From Tetramitus jugosus (Eukaryota > Heterolobosea > Eutetramitea > Acrasida > Vahlkampfiidae): 64,000 bases of DNA. The stretch is from the NCBI GenBank assembly GCA_937625935.1, contig OW569380.1, forward strand, positions 124,001 through 188,000. Direction: 5' to 3'. The notes beneath the pieces are model-generated. The model had not been told where the DNA came from and searched no databases. It saw only the letters and a program-made list of their open reading frames with translations. Below are positions 39,115 to 48,740 of the stretch, one piece after another; position 1 is the first letter of the stretch, and each line of letters begins with the position of its first letter. The position numbers were made by a program, and so were the translations under genes.

Positions 39115-40740
39115 ATGATACTCATTGGAAACAATGACAGCGAGATTGAAAATTTAAGCCTGGAAGAATCTCCGAGTCCCATGGTCCCCCAGGAGCGCCT
39201 TTCCAAAATTTTGCTCGTCTACTGCGGAGGAACGATCGGTATGAAACGGTTGGGCGGAGGCGGTTACGCGCCCGTAAAAGACTGGTTTGGCCGACAGCTC
39301 TCACAGCTTTCTCAGTTCCATGACCCAAGCTATCCAGATATTCAAACCATTGAGCGGTTGAATGAAAAAGAGTGGCAAAAGCTAGGAACAGAGGAGGTTG
39401 GCGATGCTCAACCCACATGGTTCATCTCTCCAAAGTCACCTGACAATGTGAGAGCTCTGTATCACTTGTTGGAGTTTGACCCCTTGTTGGACTCTAGCAA
39501 CATGTCTGCGACGGATTGGTGCAAGATTGGAAAAGTGATTAGTGATAACTATGAGGAATTTGATTCGTTTATTGTGTTGCACGGAACGGATACTATGGCC
39601 TATACAGCTAGTGCTCTAAGCTTTATGCTTGAAAATTTGGGAAAAACTGTGATTATCACGGGTTCTCAGATTCCAATTTCTCAGACGCGAAACGACGGTT
39701 TTGATAACTTGTTGGGCGCGCTGATTATTGCAATGCACTATGAAATTCCTGAAGTTTGTCTCTTTTTCAATACAAAGCTCTTTAGGGGAAATCGATCCTC
39801 CAAGGTCAACTCAAGCTCATTGGATGCGTTTGGCAGTGGAAATATGATTCCATTGGTCACCATGGGCATTGAGATTGATGTCAATTGGGCGTTGGTGCGT
39901 AAACCACCGCTTCAATCGTTTAAGCTTCGAGAAATCAAACCGGATTTGAATGTAGCCTGCCTAAAATTGTTCCCAGGTATGACTGATGATGTTCTGCGGA
40001 ATTTTTTGAGACCACCGATGCGTGGTTGTATTCTTCTGACGTATGGAGCAGGAAATGCACCGGATTCAAGAAAGGAATTCTTGCAAGTGCTCAGAGAAGC
40101 CAGTAACAATGGCGTCATTATTGTAAATTGTACACAGTGTGTGCGAGGTATGGTCACAGGGGATTATGCTGCTGGATTGGCACTATATGAGGCCGGTGTG
40201 GTCAGCGGTGGAGATATGACTGGTGAGGCAGCACTAGCAAAGCTCATGTATCTACTGAGTCATGACGATTTGTCACTTGATGAAATCAAGAAGCACATGT
40301 CTGTTAATTTGAGAGGTGAATTGACGGTGAAGCGAAAGAAGACTCGTTTCTCATTGAGAGATTCTGGATTTATTCACTCTGTTGCCCGAGCATTGACCGA
40401 TACGCCTTTGGCTGATCGGAATCTCATGGCCAACATCAAGACAGCCCTGCTACCAGTTGTGTTGTGCTCATTGGCTAGCAATGGAGACGTGGCAGAGATT
40501 AGAAAGCTGTATGAACAGGATGGTGTAAACTTGAATGTTTGTGACTATGATATGAGGTGTGCGTTGCATCTGGCTGTATGCGAGGGCATGTTTGACCTTG
40601 TGAAGTATTTGGTTGACAATGGCGCAGTTGTCAATGTGAAAGATCGATGGGGCCACACTCCATACAGCGAGGCCATACGCTGTGGTTATCCAGATATCGC
40701 AGAGTACTTGGAAATTCACGGCGCCAACACCCAAGAATAA
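39115..40740 (+). CDS. L-asparaginase with C-terminal ankyrin repeats (ASPG-like)
   Basis: A 541-aa protein; the frame is open from 38980 but the first 45 residues look like translated leader, so I choose ATG 39115. The asparaginase N-domain has VYCGGTIGM with the catalytic threonine, HGTDTMAYTASALSFML with the second Thr-Asp pair, and ITGSQIP; the C-domain has NCTQCVRGMV and YEAGVVSGGDMT. About two ankyrin repeats close the protein (CALHLAVCEGMFDLVKYLVD, HTPYSEAIRCGYPDIAEYL). This layout matches eukaryotic 60-kDa ASPG-type enzymes, which hydrolyse asparagine to aspartate and ammonia. No secretion signal, so it is likely cytosolic. Confidence 0.9.
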   Translation: MILIGNNDSEIENLSLEESPSPMVPQERLSKILLVYCGGTIGMKRLGGGGYAPVKDWFGRQLSQLSQFHDPSYPDIQTIERLNEKEWQKLGTEEVGDAQPTWFISPKSPDNVRALYHLLEFDPLLDSSNMSATDWCKIGKVISDNYEEFDSFIVLHGTDTMAYTASALSFMLENLGKTVIITGSQIPISQTRNDGFDNLLGALIIAMHYEIPEVCLFFNTKLFRGNRSSKVNSSSLDAFGSGNMIPLVTMGIEIDVNWALVRKPPLQSFKLREIKPDLNVACLKLFPGMTDDVLRNFLRPPMRGCILLTYGAGNAPDSRKEFLQVLREASNNGVIIVNCTQCVRGMVTGDYAAGLALYEAGVVSGGDMTGEAALAKLMYLLSHDDLSLDEIKKHMSVNLRGELTVKRKKTRFSLRDSGFIHSVARALTDTPLADRNLMANIKTALLPVVLCSLASNGDVAEIRKLYEQDGVNLNVCDYDMRCALHLAVCEGMFDLVKYLVDNGAVVNVKDRWGHTPYSEAIRCGYPDIAEYLEIHGANTQE

Positions 40741-40877
40741 ATAATAAATACATAATAACTATTTGTTGTATGTTGTCCTTTGCTGAATGGTTTCTCACCT
40801 GCGGAGGTGAGATCATCTTCGAACAGCTGTTGCCTTGTACCACTATTTACTCAGAGTGTACGCGCACGATGTTGCAG

Positions 40878-41651
40878 TTAGAACAAGTTACCGAGTAATT
40901 CATCATCTTCAGATTCATATTGAGGTTCACTTATCACAGGAACAGGTTCAGGAATCAAGGATCCAATCAAGTAAAAGTCCACCTGTTGCTCGTACTGGTA
41001 CTTGTCCTCCTTAGACAGCGCTGCAATCGATTGACTGATATCCTCCCCTCTCAAATGATCCAAAATGAGATGAAATTGTTTGGGATTCCGGTCAATGAAG
41101 ATCTCTCCATCTTCATCTGGTTCAGGTCGAAAATGTTCACTAAACAACGCACTAAAGTACGTATCTTTCTCAGATGTCAAAGTGGCCAATGAAGTCACAA
41201 ACAACTTTCCACCAACATTGAGCTTAATCTTCTGATTCCCTCCACCAATGGTGGTCGACTTCTGTAGCAGCGCTGTCAGCTCTTCCACTTCTTTTTTGCG
41301 CTCTTCCAGTTCCTTTTCTTGATCACAAAACTTGTCCTTTATCTCTTGTTCCAGTGACATTAACCGTTTTGCTTGCTCCTTCACTTTGGTTTCACATTGC
41401 TCCAATTCTTGTGCTCTCGAGTTCAGTTGTCTGAATTGTGACAATACTTGTTGGAATTCTTGTTGTGTTTGGTTCTGTTGTTGGATGAGAAGTTTGATCG
41501 ATATTTCAAGGGCTTGCAGTTGTTTGTCCATGGCGACTTCTTGTTCGTTTGGTTCACTTAAGTGGTCGTTTGTTTGCTTGAGCCTGTGTTTTTTACAACA
41601 CGTTGCAGTGTTCAAACGAACTCGTGTTGTTCTGGAGTTGCACCTCAACAT
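40878..41651 (-). CDS. BTB/POZ (KCTD, T1-type) protein with coiled coil
   Basis: 257 aa from ATG 41651; a second ATG at 41531 gives 217 aa and may be the true start, since the first 40 residues are basic and unlike the family. Residues about 45-140 are a coiled coil (LLIQQQNQTQQEFQQVLSQF and following). From about residue 145 comes the T1-type BTB domain: KLNVGGKLFVTSLATL, TYFSALFS, IFIDRNPKQFHLILDHLRG. KCTD proteins oligomerise through this domain, often as cullin-3 adaptors. No C-terminal substrate domain is recognised. Confidence 0.85.
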   Translation of the reverse strand: MLRCNSRTTRVRLNTATCCKKHRLKQTNDHLSEPNEQEVAMDKQLQALEISIKLLIQQQNQTQQEFQQVLSQFRQLNSRAQELEQCETKVKEQAKRLMSLEQEIKDKFCDQEKELEERKKEVEELTALLQKSTTIGGGNQKIKLNVGGKLFVTSLATLTSEKDTYFSALFSEHFRPEPDEDGEIFIDRNPKQFHLILDHLRGEDISQSIAALSKEDKYQYEQQVDFYLIGSLIPEPVPVISEPQYESEDDELLGNLF

Positions 41652-42417
41652 CGGTATCCTAAAATACCACGAGGGGAATAAACTTACTCCTTACAGTCAC
41701 TTGGACACTACTACACAGATGACAATATGGTGTTCGACTCTTGGTTCCTACGTGTCGCAGCAATATCGGGTGATGAATTTGATGAGGAATCAACCGAAAC
41801 TCTTCTCTTCCAAGAGTTAAAATTGTCTGTACTCTTAAGATTCGCGCGTGACAGGCTGTCCTTCGAAAAAAACAATACTAAGAGTTTGTTAATCAAGTAC
41901 TATGTTTTTTCAATAGAGGAACTTTTATCCATATCTACAGTTCTATCCATAGCTCCGGGTGCATTATGCACAATTCTTAATGGAATTCAACCTCCTTTGT
42001 ACTATCTGTAAACATCTCTCGTGAACTTCTTCAGACTCGTACAACCTCTTGAGCAACACTTCATCTGCTTCTAATGGTAGTGATTGTGGCTGTGGATGGC
42101 ATTGTTGTTCTAGCGTAGAATGGATGAAATCTTAGGTCATCTTAAGTCACTTAATAGGTTGTTTCTTGTTGTGAAAGAACCACCCATTCTCAGAGTGCCC
42201 GATCCTCTAACTGTTCCCATCAACAAATCAGAAACAGAAGCTCTTTCAATCATCTCTATTGTCTGGTGAGGACTATTCCCTGAAGATAAGTGTGACCTAT
42301 GGGGCTTGATTTAAATTCACTGCAGAAAAAATTCGATTGCGAGACATTATTCCGGTTCAGAACTTTTTGACGGAACTCTGTCCCGTCACAAACAAAAACT
42401 GCTCTGAGATTAAACCA
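41652..42417. other. Intergenic with uncertain ORFs
   Basis: Holds a 94-aa plus-strand ORF at 41727-42011 (SGDEFDEESTETLLFQELKL) and a 49-codon ORF at 42120-42269 (MDEILGHLKSLNRLFLVVKE) ending beside a GTGAGG site, with a CACTGCAG acceptor-like site at 42329. These could be 5' exons of the RCC1-like gene, but the phases I tried do not join. Confidence 0.3.
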
Positions 42418-43632
42418 ATGACACAACTCTCGTCCCATCGCCCAACAGTGACATTGGGGCAACCTGACCAAGTTTTCACTTTCGAAGAAGGATCCAGCTG
42501 TATCGGTCACACCATTCTCGATGGAATCAAAAAAGTTTGTGCGACAGAAAAGAGCACGTTGGTTCTCAGCTGGAGCGGTCGAGTGTATGGCATGGGCACT
42601 CTCGGTGAAGTGAAGCTGTCTCATTTCTCAAAATATCCAGATGAGAGCGATTCACAATTCTCGCTGTTTGACTCTGGTGGCTTCGAAGACAAAATCTTTA
42701 CGGATATTGTGGGTGGAAGAGATATTTTGTTCTTGTTCTCGACAGAGAATGAATTGTTTGCCATTGGACAGAACAATTATGCCATGGTGGGTCAGATTTC
42801 ACCAATATCAATGCCTGAACCAACACGCATTGCGACATTTCTGGATGAGGACGAGTATCCAGTGTTGGCCACTATTTGTTTCAGCAGTGCTCTGATTTAT
42901 ACGAGCAAGAATCGAGTTTTTGTCATGGGCCAAACAACTTGGTTCGGACGTTCTTCAGAATGTGCTCGGCTGACCTATAATTCGAACAAGAGGATTGTTA
43001 GTATGAGTGGAGCTTTCTTTCATGCCAATATGTTGGATGAGGATGGAGTAGCGTACGTCTGTGGTGAGCAATCTCCATGTAACAAGCTCGGTAGTGATGA
43101 GTCAGTGAGAGATCTGGTTCCGTTGACCAATATTAAGGAAAGAGTTGTAATTGCGCACTGTGCTGTCAATCATTCCATCTTTGTCACAGAAAGTCAAAAA
43201 GTATTATTGTGTGGATATGATTTGCCTGGCAATCTATACAACAGTATTCCATTCCTCATTGAACTTGATATGATAGATCGATTGCCCACGACTTTTGTCA
43301 CCCATGTTTCCTCATCAGAGTCAAGAGCGCTTGTGCACACAAATGATGGTGTATTCAGCAATGAGTCCATTGACTATAATCCAGAGTGCTATCTTTTCGG
43401 TTCCATGACATCCAAACTCAAAAGAATACCCAACACTCTCTTTGAGAAAGGATTTAAACATGTCAGAAAAGACATGGTACAATCAATGAGAAGCTCGTGT
43501 ACTGGCCATCGCTTGACCTTTTATACTGCCAGTAACTGTAGTGTCGTCACCATTGTCAGAGCATTTCCTCGACTGTTCACTTACACTACCAAAATGATAT
43601 TGACTAATGTTGATATTATCACCCAAAGGTGA
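42418..43632 (+). CDS. RCC1-like repeat protein
   Basis: 404 aa from the first ATG at 42418; the frame is open back to 42337, so an upstream exon is possible. Repeated units end in the RCC1 pattern: TLVLSWSGRVYGMGTLGE, LFLFSTENELFAIGQNNYAMVG, ALIYTSKNRVFVMGQTTWFG, HANMLDEDGVAYVCGEQSPCNKLG and HSIFVTESQKVLLCGYD. This predicts a partial or complete beta-propeller. Such proteins may be Ran exchange factors or E3/signalling scaffolds; the repeats are divergent and no second domain is present, so the specific role is unknown. Confidence 0.75.
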   Translation: MTQLSSHRPTVTLGQPDQVFTFEEGSSCIGHTILDGIKKVCATEKSTLVLSWSGRVYGMGTLGEVKLSHFSKYPDESDSQFSLFDSGGFEDKIFTDIVGGRDILFLFSTENELFAIGQNNYAMVGQISPISMPEPTRIATFLDEDEYPVLATICFSSALIYTSKNRVFVMGQTTWFGRSSECARLTYNSNKRIVSMSGAFFHANMLDEDGVAYVCGEQSPCNKLGSDESVRDLVPLTNIKERVVIAHCAVNHSIFVTESQKVLLCGYDLPGNLYNSIPFLIELDMIDRLPTTFVTHVSSSESRALVHTNDGVFSNESIDYNPECYLFGSMTSKLKRIPNTLFEKGFKHVRKDMVQSMRSSCTGHRLTFYTASNCSVVTIVRAFPRLFTYTTKMILTNVDIITQR

Positions 43633-43902
43633 TCTAGGTTGGCGGAGTACTCCCAACTCGAACATCTCGATCTTTAAAAGTGCAAAAATTCATGAATACA
43701 ACAACAAAAAGCAAATAAAAGAGATGCCACAAAAATCATCCATTCAAATATCTTTGCCTCCATATTGTGATCAAGAGCCTCTGTGTTGTGAAGGATATCA
43801 AATCAATGATAGGAGAAGAGAAGGTTAAACATGTGGCTATCAACGGAAGCACAGCATTTGTTACGATTCAGTCGTCATCACATACTCTAGCTGCCATGGA
43901 AT

Positions 43903-44237
43903 GTTTTTGTTTTTTCCATACAACGTGAGTTGCCTCTTTATTCATTTCACCTTGTTACTGGGAGTGATGCTGCTCTGCACCGGCACGGGGCAGAGCGCTT
44001 GTTCACTTCCTTACCCTGTCAAGTCCATGAGGACTAGTAGTAGTTGTGTTGCTCTGCACCGGCACGGTGCAGAGCATCGTTTCCCTCCACCTCTCCTTAG
44101 ACGTGATGAACAACTTGTGCAGCTCTTTAACACTCCCTCTTGGTGCAGTCAATTACACTCGCAGCCCTTTTTTCTGCGACCTTCTTTTGCATCCTGTCTT
44201 TATGAGAGCATTGAGGATATCCTCCCTTGTCTCTCCC
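43903..44237 (-). mobile_element. LINE-like copy m1 (3' fragment), oldest of the tRNA-Phe stack
   Basis: Minus-strand 3' end of ORF2: LHKLFITSKERWRETML is the tail seen in copies D and m3. It has two hairpins (44051-44061/44065-44075, 11 bp perfect; and a less perfect one near 43972-43996), AATAAA, the terminal hairpin CAAC-n4-GTTG (43921-43932), TATGG and an interrupted T-run (43903-43915, plus strand). It is 5'-truncated. The sequence GGAATG beyond the tail resembles the edge of the shared target. 43633-43902, between the RCC1-like gene and this copy, holds no gene that I can see. Confidence 0.7.
44051..44075. repeat. 3' UTR hairpin of copy m1
   Basis: GCTCTGCACCG (44051-44061) pairs exactly with CGGTGCAGAGC (44065-44075), 3-nt loop. 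A near copy with mismatches lies at 43972-43996. Confidence 0.85.
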
Positions 44238-44254
44238 TGTGTGAAGTTAGAATG

Positions 44255-44523
44255 TTTTTTATTTCCATACAACAGTTGTTGCCACTTTAATCTATACACC
44301 ACAGTGAGATATGATTCCGCTCAGCACCGTTAGGTGATGAGCTGTGTTCATCTCTCTTCACAACAGAATTGATATACACCCCAGATTCAATCGATTTTGC
44401 CCTCATCTGCCCGAAATGCTCCTCTAGACCTTCTCTGACATTTGTGTTGCTCAACGCTTTATCACTTATCAACACTTCCAGAGTGTCATTCGTTGTTCTC
44501 CGCTCCTTCCATCTCTTTTCACA
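44255..44523 (-). mobile_element. LINE-like copy m2 (fragment)
   Basis: The minus-strand coding piece (open 44475-44287) begins with a segment like 7389-7441 of copy B and the 25.0-kb relic, i.e. ORF2 between RT and the CCHC knuckle, but here it reaches the 3' end directly. It has one hairpin (44319-44328/44333-44342, 9 of 10 pairs), ATTAAA, terminal CAAC/GTTG (44270-44281) and TATGG plus a T6 run. Beyond the tail lies GTGAAGTTAGAATG (44241-44254), a copy of the tRNA-Phe target. Confidence 0.7.
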
Positions 44524-44622
44524 TGGCTTGGGTGAAGTTAGATTTTTGTTTTTTTTAATACAACACGTAGTTGCTCAATTTATTGTGTATCATTCTTTCA
44601 AATAGTTTCTCTTATTCTCACT

Positions 44623-44643
44623 GTGCCGCTCTTCGAGCGGCAC
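44623..44643. repeat. Second 3' UTR hairpin of copy m3
   Basis: GTGCCGCTC/GAGCGGCAC, 9-bp arms, loop TTC. Confidence 0.88.
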
Positions 44644-44656
44644 TTATCTTTCCTTT

Positions 44657-44681
44657 CAGTAACGCTCGGAGAGCGTTACTG
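44657..44681. repeat. Stop-codon hairpin of copy m3
   Basis: CAGTAACGCTC/GAGCGTTACTG, 11-bp arms, 3-nt loop. Read on the minus strand the ORF2 stop TAA lies in the first arm. Confidence 0.9.
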
Positions 44682-46049
44682 CTGTTTGTAGTCTTTTGAT
44701 TGCTGGTAGAGTTTGTGCAAAGTAACGATGCAGCGACTCTTTACCCAACTAACAAAGCTTCGTGCCTTGCGATGTGCTAGTTCTAACTTCATTCCATTCT
44801 TCACCAATGCATCGATAACTTCGTCAAGAGCTTCACTCTCAATGCCCATCATTCCCGAGAGGTACTCCCGACTGGTCTTCCGGGATCTCGGGAAAAGTAC
44901 CCCGTTTCTGAACACCACCTTGTCAAACCAAAGATTCACAGTCGACCCTCGATGCAATGGGAGTCTGAGCAGTTTGTTATAAACTTCCAACACAAGTTTT
45001 CGACGAGCATCGATTGCACACTTGCACCTGATCAGACAGTGAATGATGGTTTCAGACTCAGTGCCGCACCTTGGACACTGATCCGGTTTGTCATCATCAT
45101 ACAAATCATTACACACTGATCTAGTGTGTAATGTGCCGCTTCTGATCTGTGCATGGAACCATTCCAATTGACGATCTATCACAAAGGGGTTCTTGAGAAA
45201 CTCGAATTGGTTCTTGTGCTCCATTGCGGCAGTTTGCAACCACCACTCTGGATATTGATCAATTGTGGCCTTTCGTTCCCTGAAGAGCATTTCTTTAAGG
45301 TCATCTCGGCCTCTGGCGTATTGTCCATTACATCGGATTATTTGCATAAACCCCTTTGAGGGATGTAAATCCTTACTCATACATTTTGGCATTTCCTTGA
45401 CAGTGAGTATCAACTCCTGATAAGTCTTTAGGCCGAATCCTCTTCCAATCTCAGTTTTTAGTGCCTCGAAACTTCTAACTTCGCCATCTTGCAGCAGTTG
45501 TTGCTTCTGATAGAGTCCCGCTCTGCTCAGTAACCTCAATTGTCTTGTTGTTAGGTAATTTGACAAATTACACCCCTCGCAACGACTATGAGAGTCGTCA
45601 GTGATGATAATTCCCTTCTTGTGCAATCTAACAGCACACCATTTCATAAAGGAGTGTTTGACGCAGTTGATTCTGTGGTCCGATTGGAAGACGTTCTCCA
45701 ATTGGAATGTGTATTGTTGCTTGATATACTCAAGTGAGTCGTACCACAGAATCCTAGCATCCTCATCTCTCTTCCCTCTCATCATAGCCTTCACAAACAA
45801 TGCAGTGCGAATCGTCACTGCTTCAGAGAAGTTCTCAAGACCGATAGAACCCCATTCTGGGCCTACATAGAGTAACTCACTGGGGTATCGCTTCATTGCG
45901 ACTGATTCGTGCTTCACAAGTCTCTTTCCTATGCTCGAAACCTCATCAAGTTGTTTCTTAGTCCACTTGGTGAACTCACATGCATATAGGAAGATGGGTT
46001 GGATGCACACATTTACGATGCGTGCGACTTGTCTCGCACCCAGGTTCAT
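44676..46049 (-). CDS. LINE ORF2 C-terminal region (copy m3), intact frame
   Basis: A 457-aa open frame from ATG 46049; upstream (to 46138) the RT thumb region continues in another frame, so the ATG is internal and not a native start. The protein has the RIVNVCIQPIFLYACEFTKW segment, an H/C-rich stretch (CAVRLHKKGI ... CEGCNLSNYL), EWFHAQIRSGTLHT and the knuckle CPRCGTESETIIHCLIRC, then a basic tail. It lacks the endonuclease and catalytic RT motifs. The stop codon lies inside a perfect 11-bp hairpin. It is the best-preserved C-terminal part of the family here, suggesting recent insertion. Confidence 0.82.
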   Translation of the reverse strand: MNLGARQVARIVNVCIQPIFLYACEFTKWTKKQLDEVSSIGKRLVKHESVAMKRYPSELLYVGPEWGSIGLENFSEAVTIRTALFVKAMMRGKRDEDARILWYDSLEYIKQQYTFQLENVFQSDHRINCVKHSFMKWCAVRLHKKGIIITDDSHSRCEGCNLSNYLTTRQLRLLSRAGLYQKQQLLQDGEVRSFEALKTEIGRGFGLKTYQELILTVKEMPKCMSKDLHPSKGFMQIIRCNGQYARGRDDLKEMLFRERKATIDQYPEWWLQTAAMEHKNQFEFLKNPFVIDRQLEWFHAQIRSGTLHTRSVCNDLYDDDKPDQCPRCGTESETIIHCLIRCKCAIDARRKLVLEVYNKLLRLPLHRGSTVNLWFDKVVFRNGVLFPRSRKTSREYLSGMMGIESEALDEVIDALVKNGMKLELAHRKARSFVSWVKSRCIVTLHKLYQQSKDYKQQ

Positions 46050-46213
46050 GATTTTGAGTCGCTCAATGACTCTCTGACAGTCTCACGTAAAGTTCCAGTT
46101 TCTTGGGTGCATCTGCATCTTCAAACTAGACAGTAAACTGTTCATGCTTGGGTTTTTTTTTTTTTAATACAACCAACTGGTTGCTCTGTTTTATTATCTG
46201 AATATTTACAATG

Positions 46214-46236
46214 GATAACGCTCAAAGAGCGTTATC
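46214..46236. repeat. Second 3' UTR hairpin of copy m4
   Basis: GATAACGCTC/GAGCGTTATC, 10-bp arms, AAA spacer. Similar in core (CGCTC/GAGCG) to those of m3 and D but with different flanking pairs. Confidence 0.88.
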
Positions 46237-46260
46237 TCCTCCATTACTTCTTAATTCTAA

Positions 46261-46285
46261 CAATGGTGCCCGTAGGGCATCATTG
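46261..46285. repeat. Stop-codon hairpin of copy m4
   Basis: CAATGGTGCCC/GGGCATCATTG, 10 of 11 pairs plus one G-U in RNA, 3-nt loop. The ORF2 stop TGA lies in the arm (minus strand). Confidence 0.85.
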
Positions 46286-47327
46286 TTTTGTTCCTTCCTT
46301 ATAGGAGGTGTACAATTGGTGAATGGTTTCGACGCACCTCCTTTTCACTTTGTTCACAAATGTTCTGGCTCTCTTTTCCGCAATATCTTTCTTGATTCCG
46401 TTCTTCCTCATCCCTCTCATAATTTGATCCACTGCTTCCTTCTCTACACCCATCATACCTAGGAGGAACTCTTTGCTCGATTTTCGGTTTGGTTGCACAC
46501 TCATCTTACCTCCTTTCCAACACACCGAGTCGAACCATAGGTCTATCTTGTGTTTTGGATGGACTCCCAGACCACTCAGTTCATCACCGACCGACATAGC
46601 CAGTCTTCTTCTAATCAATATGGCTCGTGGACAGCGATGAGACAATGTAGAATAGTCTCTGACTCCTTGTTACATCTTTCACACACGGTTGGAGCTTCAT
46701 TTTTTCCATACAATACCCTCATGACTTCTCGAGTGTGCAAAGTACCACTGCGCACTTGTGCATAGAACCATGCCAGCTTTCTGTCAATCTTGTGGGGGTA
46801 CTTTAGAAAACTAAAGTCTACCCCACCATCCATTGCTTCAACTTGTAACCACCACAGACCACCAATCTCTCTAATCCTGCAGACTCTCATGCTCCATTCG
46901 CAACTGTATTTGCTCTCTGCTCTCGACGGGATATTGTCCTATCATCAAAGTTTGCTCTACAGAGACTCTGGCGTTAGTTTCTAACGTCGAAGTGCACTCA
47001 CATTCATTCATTTGTGACACCATTATTGTCAACAACTCATGAGACCTTGGTCCAATCTTGCATCCTGGGAACTTGTTTTTGATTTCCTTTAAACTCATGA
47101 CTCTCACACCAACCATCAGTTGATTTCTGTTAGTGATTCCACCCTTGAACAGCTTCTTGAGAATAGTTGTTGGAACATACCGGGCAATGTTGTGGTGGGT
47201 GCTCCCATTGTTAAGTGTAATGCCTTGGGTGTGCATCCTTTGCGCACACCACTTAAGGTAAGTGTTCTTGACGTACTCGAGGCGGTTGCTTGACTGGAAG
47301 ACATTCTCATGTTGGAATGTTTGTGTG
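46279..47327 (-). pseudogene. LINE ORF2 C-terminal relic (copy m4)
   Basis: Three consecutive frames cover the C-terminal half: 47327-46871 (QTFQHENVFQS to HESLQD stop), 46890-46615 (DFSFLKYPHKIDRKLAWF, RSGTLHT, CERCNKESETILHC) and 46645-46279 (CPRAILIRRRLA to the stop). So there are two frameshifts, one near 46880 and one inside the CCHC knuckle near 46630. The tail ends KEGTKQ with TGA located in a hairpin. Confidence 0.82.
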
Positions 47328-47337
47328 TTGTTCATGC

Positions 47338-48740
47338 TTTTTTTTTTTTTTTTTAATACAACAAATGGTGCTGACGCACCACGTTGCGGAACTTTTATTT
47401 TTCTTTTGTGTGAGAGCAGGCTTGCCTGCTCTCAATTGCCTAACATGATTTGGTGCTTGCCCAGTGGAGTGGCAGGCCTACGCAACAGGATTCATTCTCT
47501 TCTTGGAATGTTGTTTTGATCCCTTCTTCAGGGATTCGTTGCGAGGGCCTCCACTACCATCTGGAGCCCCACTGGTGAGGTCAGATGGCTCCGTAGTCCT
47601 AGCCAGTTGGTAGGACCTCCGGAGAGCACCTGACTTGATGCTGGCCAACCTGGCCGGGATCTTGTTGGCAGCAGTGTCACCAACGGTGACACGTGCTGAT
47701 CGCTTCTTGTGTTCGTTGAGTTGGGGACTCTGTAACTCACAGTCGGGGTTACTGAGATCCAACTCAACTGGATCTTCTTCGGTGGTTGTGCTTCTTGCAC
47801 GGTCCACCATGATTGCTCGGGCAGCAATCTCCTTCTTGACTTTCTTGAACACCTCGGAGGTGTTCAATACTAGCTCGAGGATTGCTCTGTTACGAGCATC
47901 CTCATCAATGGTGTTGTTGGTTGGCTCTTGGGTGACCGTAGTTGGAGTGGCGGGATGGGACTCCGGCATGATCGACTCCCAGTCATCGGTCGTAGACGGA
48001 GTCGAAGGTTCGAATTCGGAGATTCGCTCCGGCGTCCTTGGAGACGGGGATGCGAGGGGAATCCGGTTGACGGAAGCCATATCTTTTAACACACTGACTT
48101 GGTGGCGCAGGTCGTCCACCACAGCCAGTAGCTCTTGGTACATCTTGGTCAGCCTCTTGCTGACAGCCTTGACAGGATCACGTGGGCGTGGAAGGAAGCG
48201 CTTTGCTTCCACCTCCACTGGCATGGATTGAACGTTCCGAAGCAAAGCTTCGGCATACGTTTCGGACTCCATCACAACAAAGGCGGTGTCGTGCTTCTTG
48301 AGCACGTTCTTGACCTTTGTTGTGCCAAGCATGGCCTTGATGTCGTCCTCCGTCTTACCTTTGACACCGTGGAGGACGACCTTCTTGGCACAATCTACGT
48401 TGTGCTTGAGTGCTGCCTTGCAGCCACTCATCTTCTTGTTGCGGTTGAAGGATTCAACAAATGGGTAAATGTTGTCATCAACAACAGTTACCCACGCAAC
48501 AAACCTCTTGGGGCCCTTCTTGATGACTTGGACCCTGGTGAGCAAATCACCAAAATCCAAGCCAATCTTCTTGGCCAAGGCAGCCTTGGGAGAGTCATCA
48601 CACTTTCCAGTGATGATGACCTCCTTGCTGCTTGGCGCAGTTCCTCTTGGCGCTGTGGTCCACACAGCATAGCGTGGATTCTCATACTCACGAACAACAG
48701 GGGTGTGTGTTCGTTTTTTCATCGGCGTTTTTGTGTTGTT
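47338..48740 (-). mobile_element. ORF1-only LINE copy m5, nearest to tRNA-Phe
   Basis: An intact ORF1 is followed directly by a 3' UTR: inverted repeat 47411-47421/47424-47434, AATAAA, an enlarged terminal hairpin (CAAC 47359-47362, GTTG 47383-47386, inner GGTGC/GCACC), TATTAAA and an A17 tail (47338-47354). No ORF2 is present. The 5' border lies in the sequence GTTGTTCATGC, which is also found at the distal end (47327-47337). The 5' end is about 40 bp upstream of tRNA-Phe. Confidence 0.87.
47411..47434. repeat. 3' UTR hairpin of copy m5
   Basis: TGAGAGCAGGC/GCCTGCTCTCA with 2-nt spacer; the same repeat occurs in the 14.8-kb fragment (14981-15006), placing both in one subfamily. Confidence 0.88.

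Larger units (their letters stand above)
44543..46140 (-). mobile_element. LINE-like copy m3, 5'-truncated with complete 3' end
   Basis: Begins just after the RT catalytic box (HPKKLELYVR region) and runs through an intact ORF2 C-terminal half to a full 3' UTR: stop-codon hairpin (44657-44667/44671-44681), second hairpin (44623-44631/44635-44643), AATAAA, terminal CAAC/GTTG (44561-44573), TATTAAA and an interrupted A-tail (44543-44556). On the distal side follows CTTGGGTGAAGTTAGA (44527-44542), a copy of the tRNA-Phe target. Confidence 0.88.
46153..47327 (-). mobile_element. LINE-like copy m4, 5'-truncated
   Basis: Minus strand. It begins in ORF2 after RT (TQTFQHENVFQSSNRLEYV, as in copy D) and runs to a complete 3' end: stop-codon hairpin 46261-46285, second hairpin 46214-46236, AATAAA, terminal CAACC/GGTTG (46170-46183) and a long A-tail (46153-46165). 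Distal target copy GTTCATGCTTGGG at 46140-46152, proximal copy GTTGTTCATGC at 47327-47337. Confidence 0.88.

Noticed and set aside
41727-42269. 5' exons of the RCC1-like gene
   Set aside because: Candidate donors and acceptors did not give an open junction, so they were not added to the gene model.
47635-48231. Plus-strand 198-aa ORF
   Set aside because: Antisense of LINE ORF1 (copy m5).
43903-48740. CRISPR-like array, because of repeated hairpins and repeated short sequences
   Set aside because: The repeats are target-site copies and UTR hairpins separated by long coding fragments of different length; eukaryotic context.
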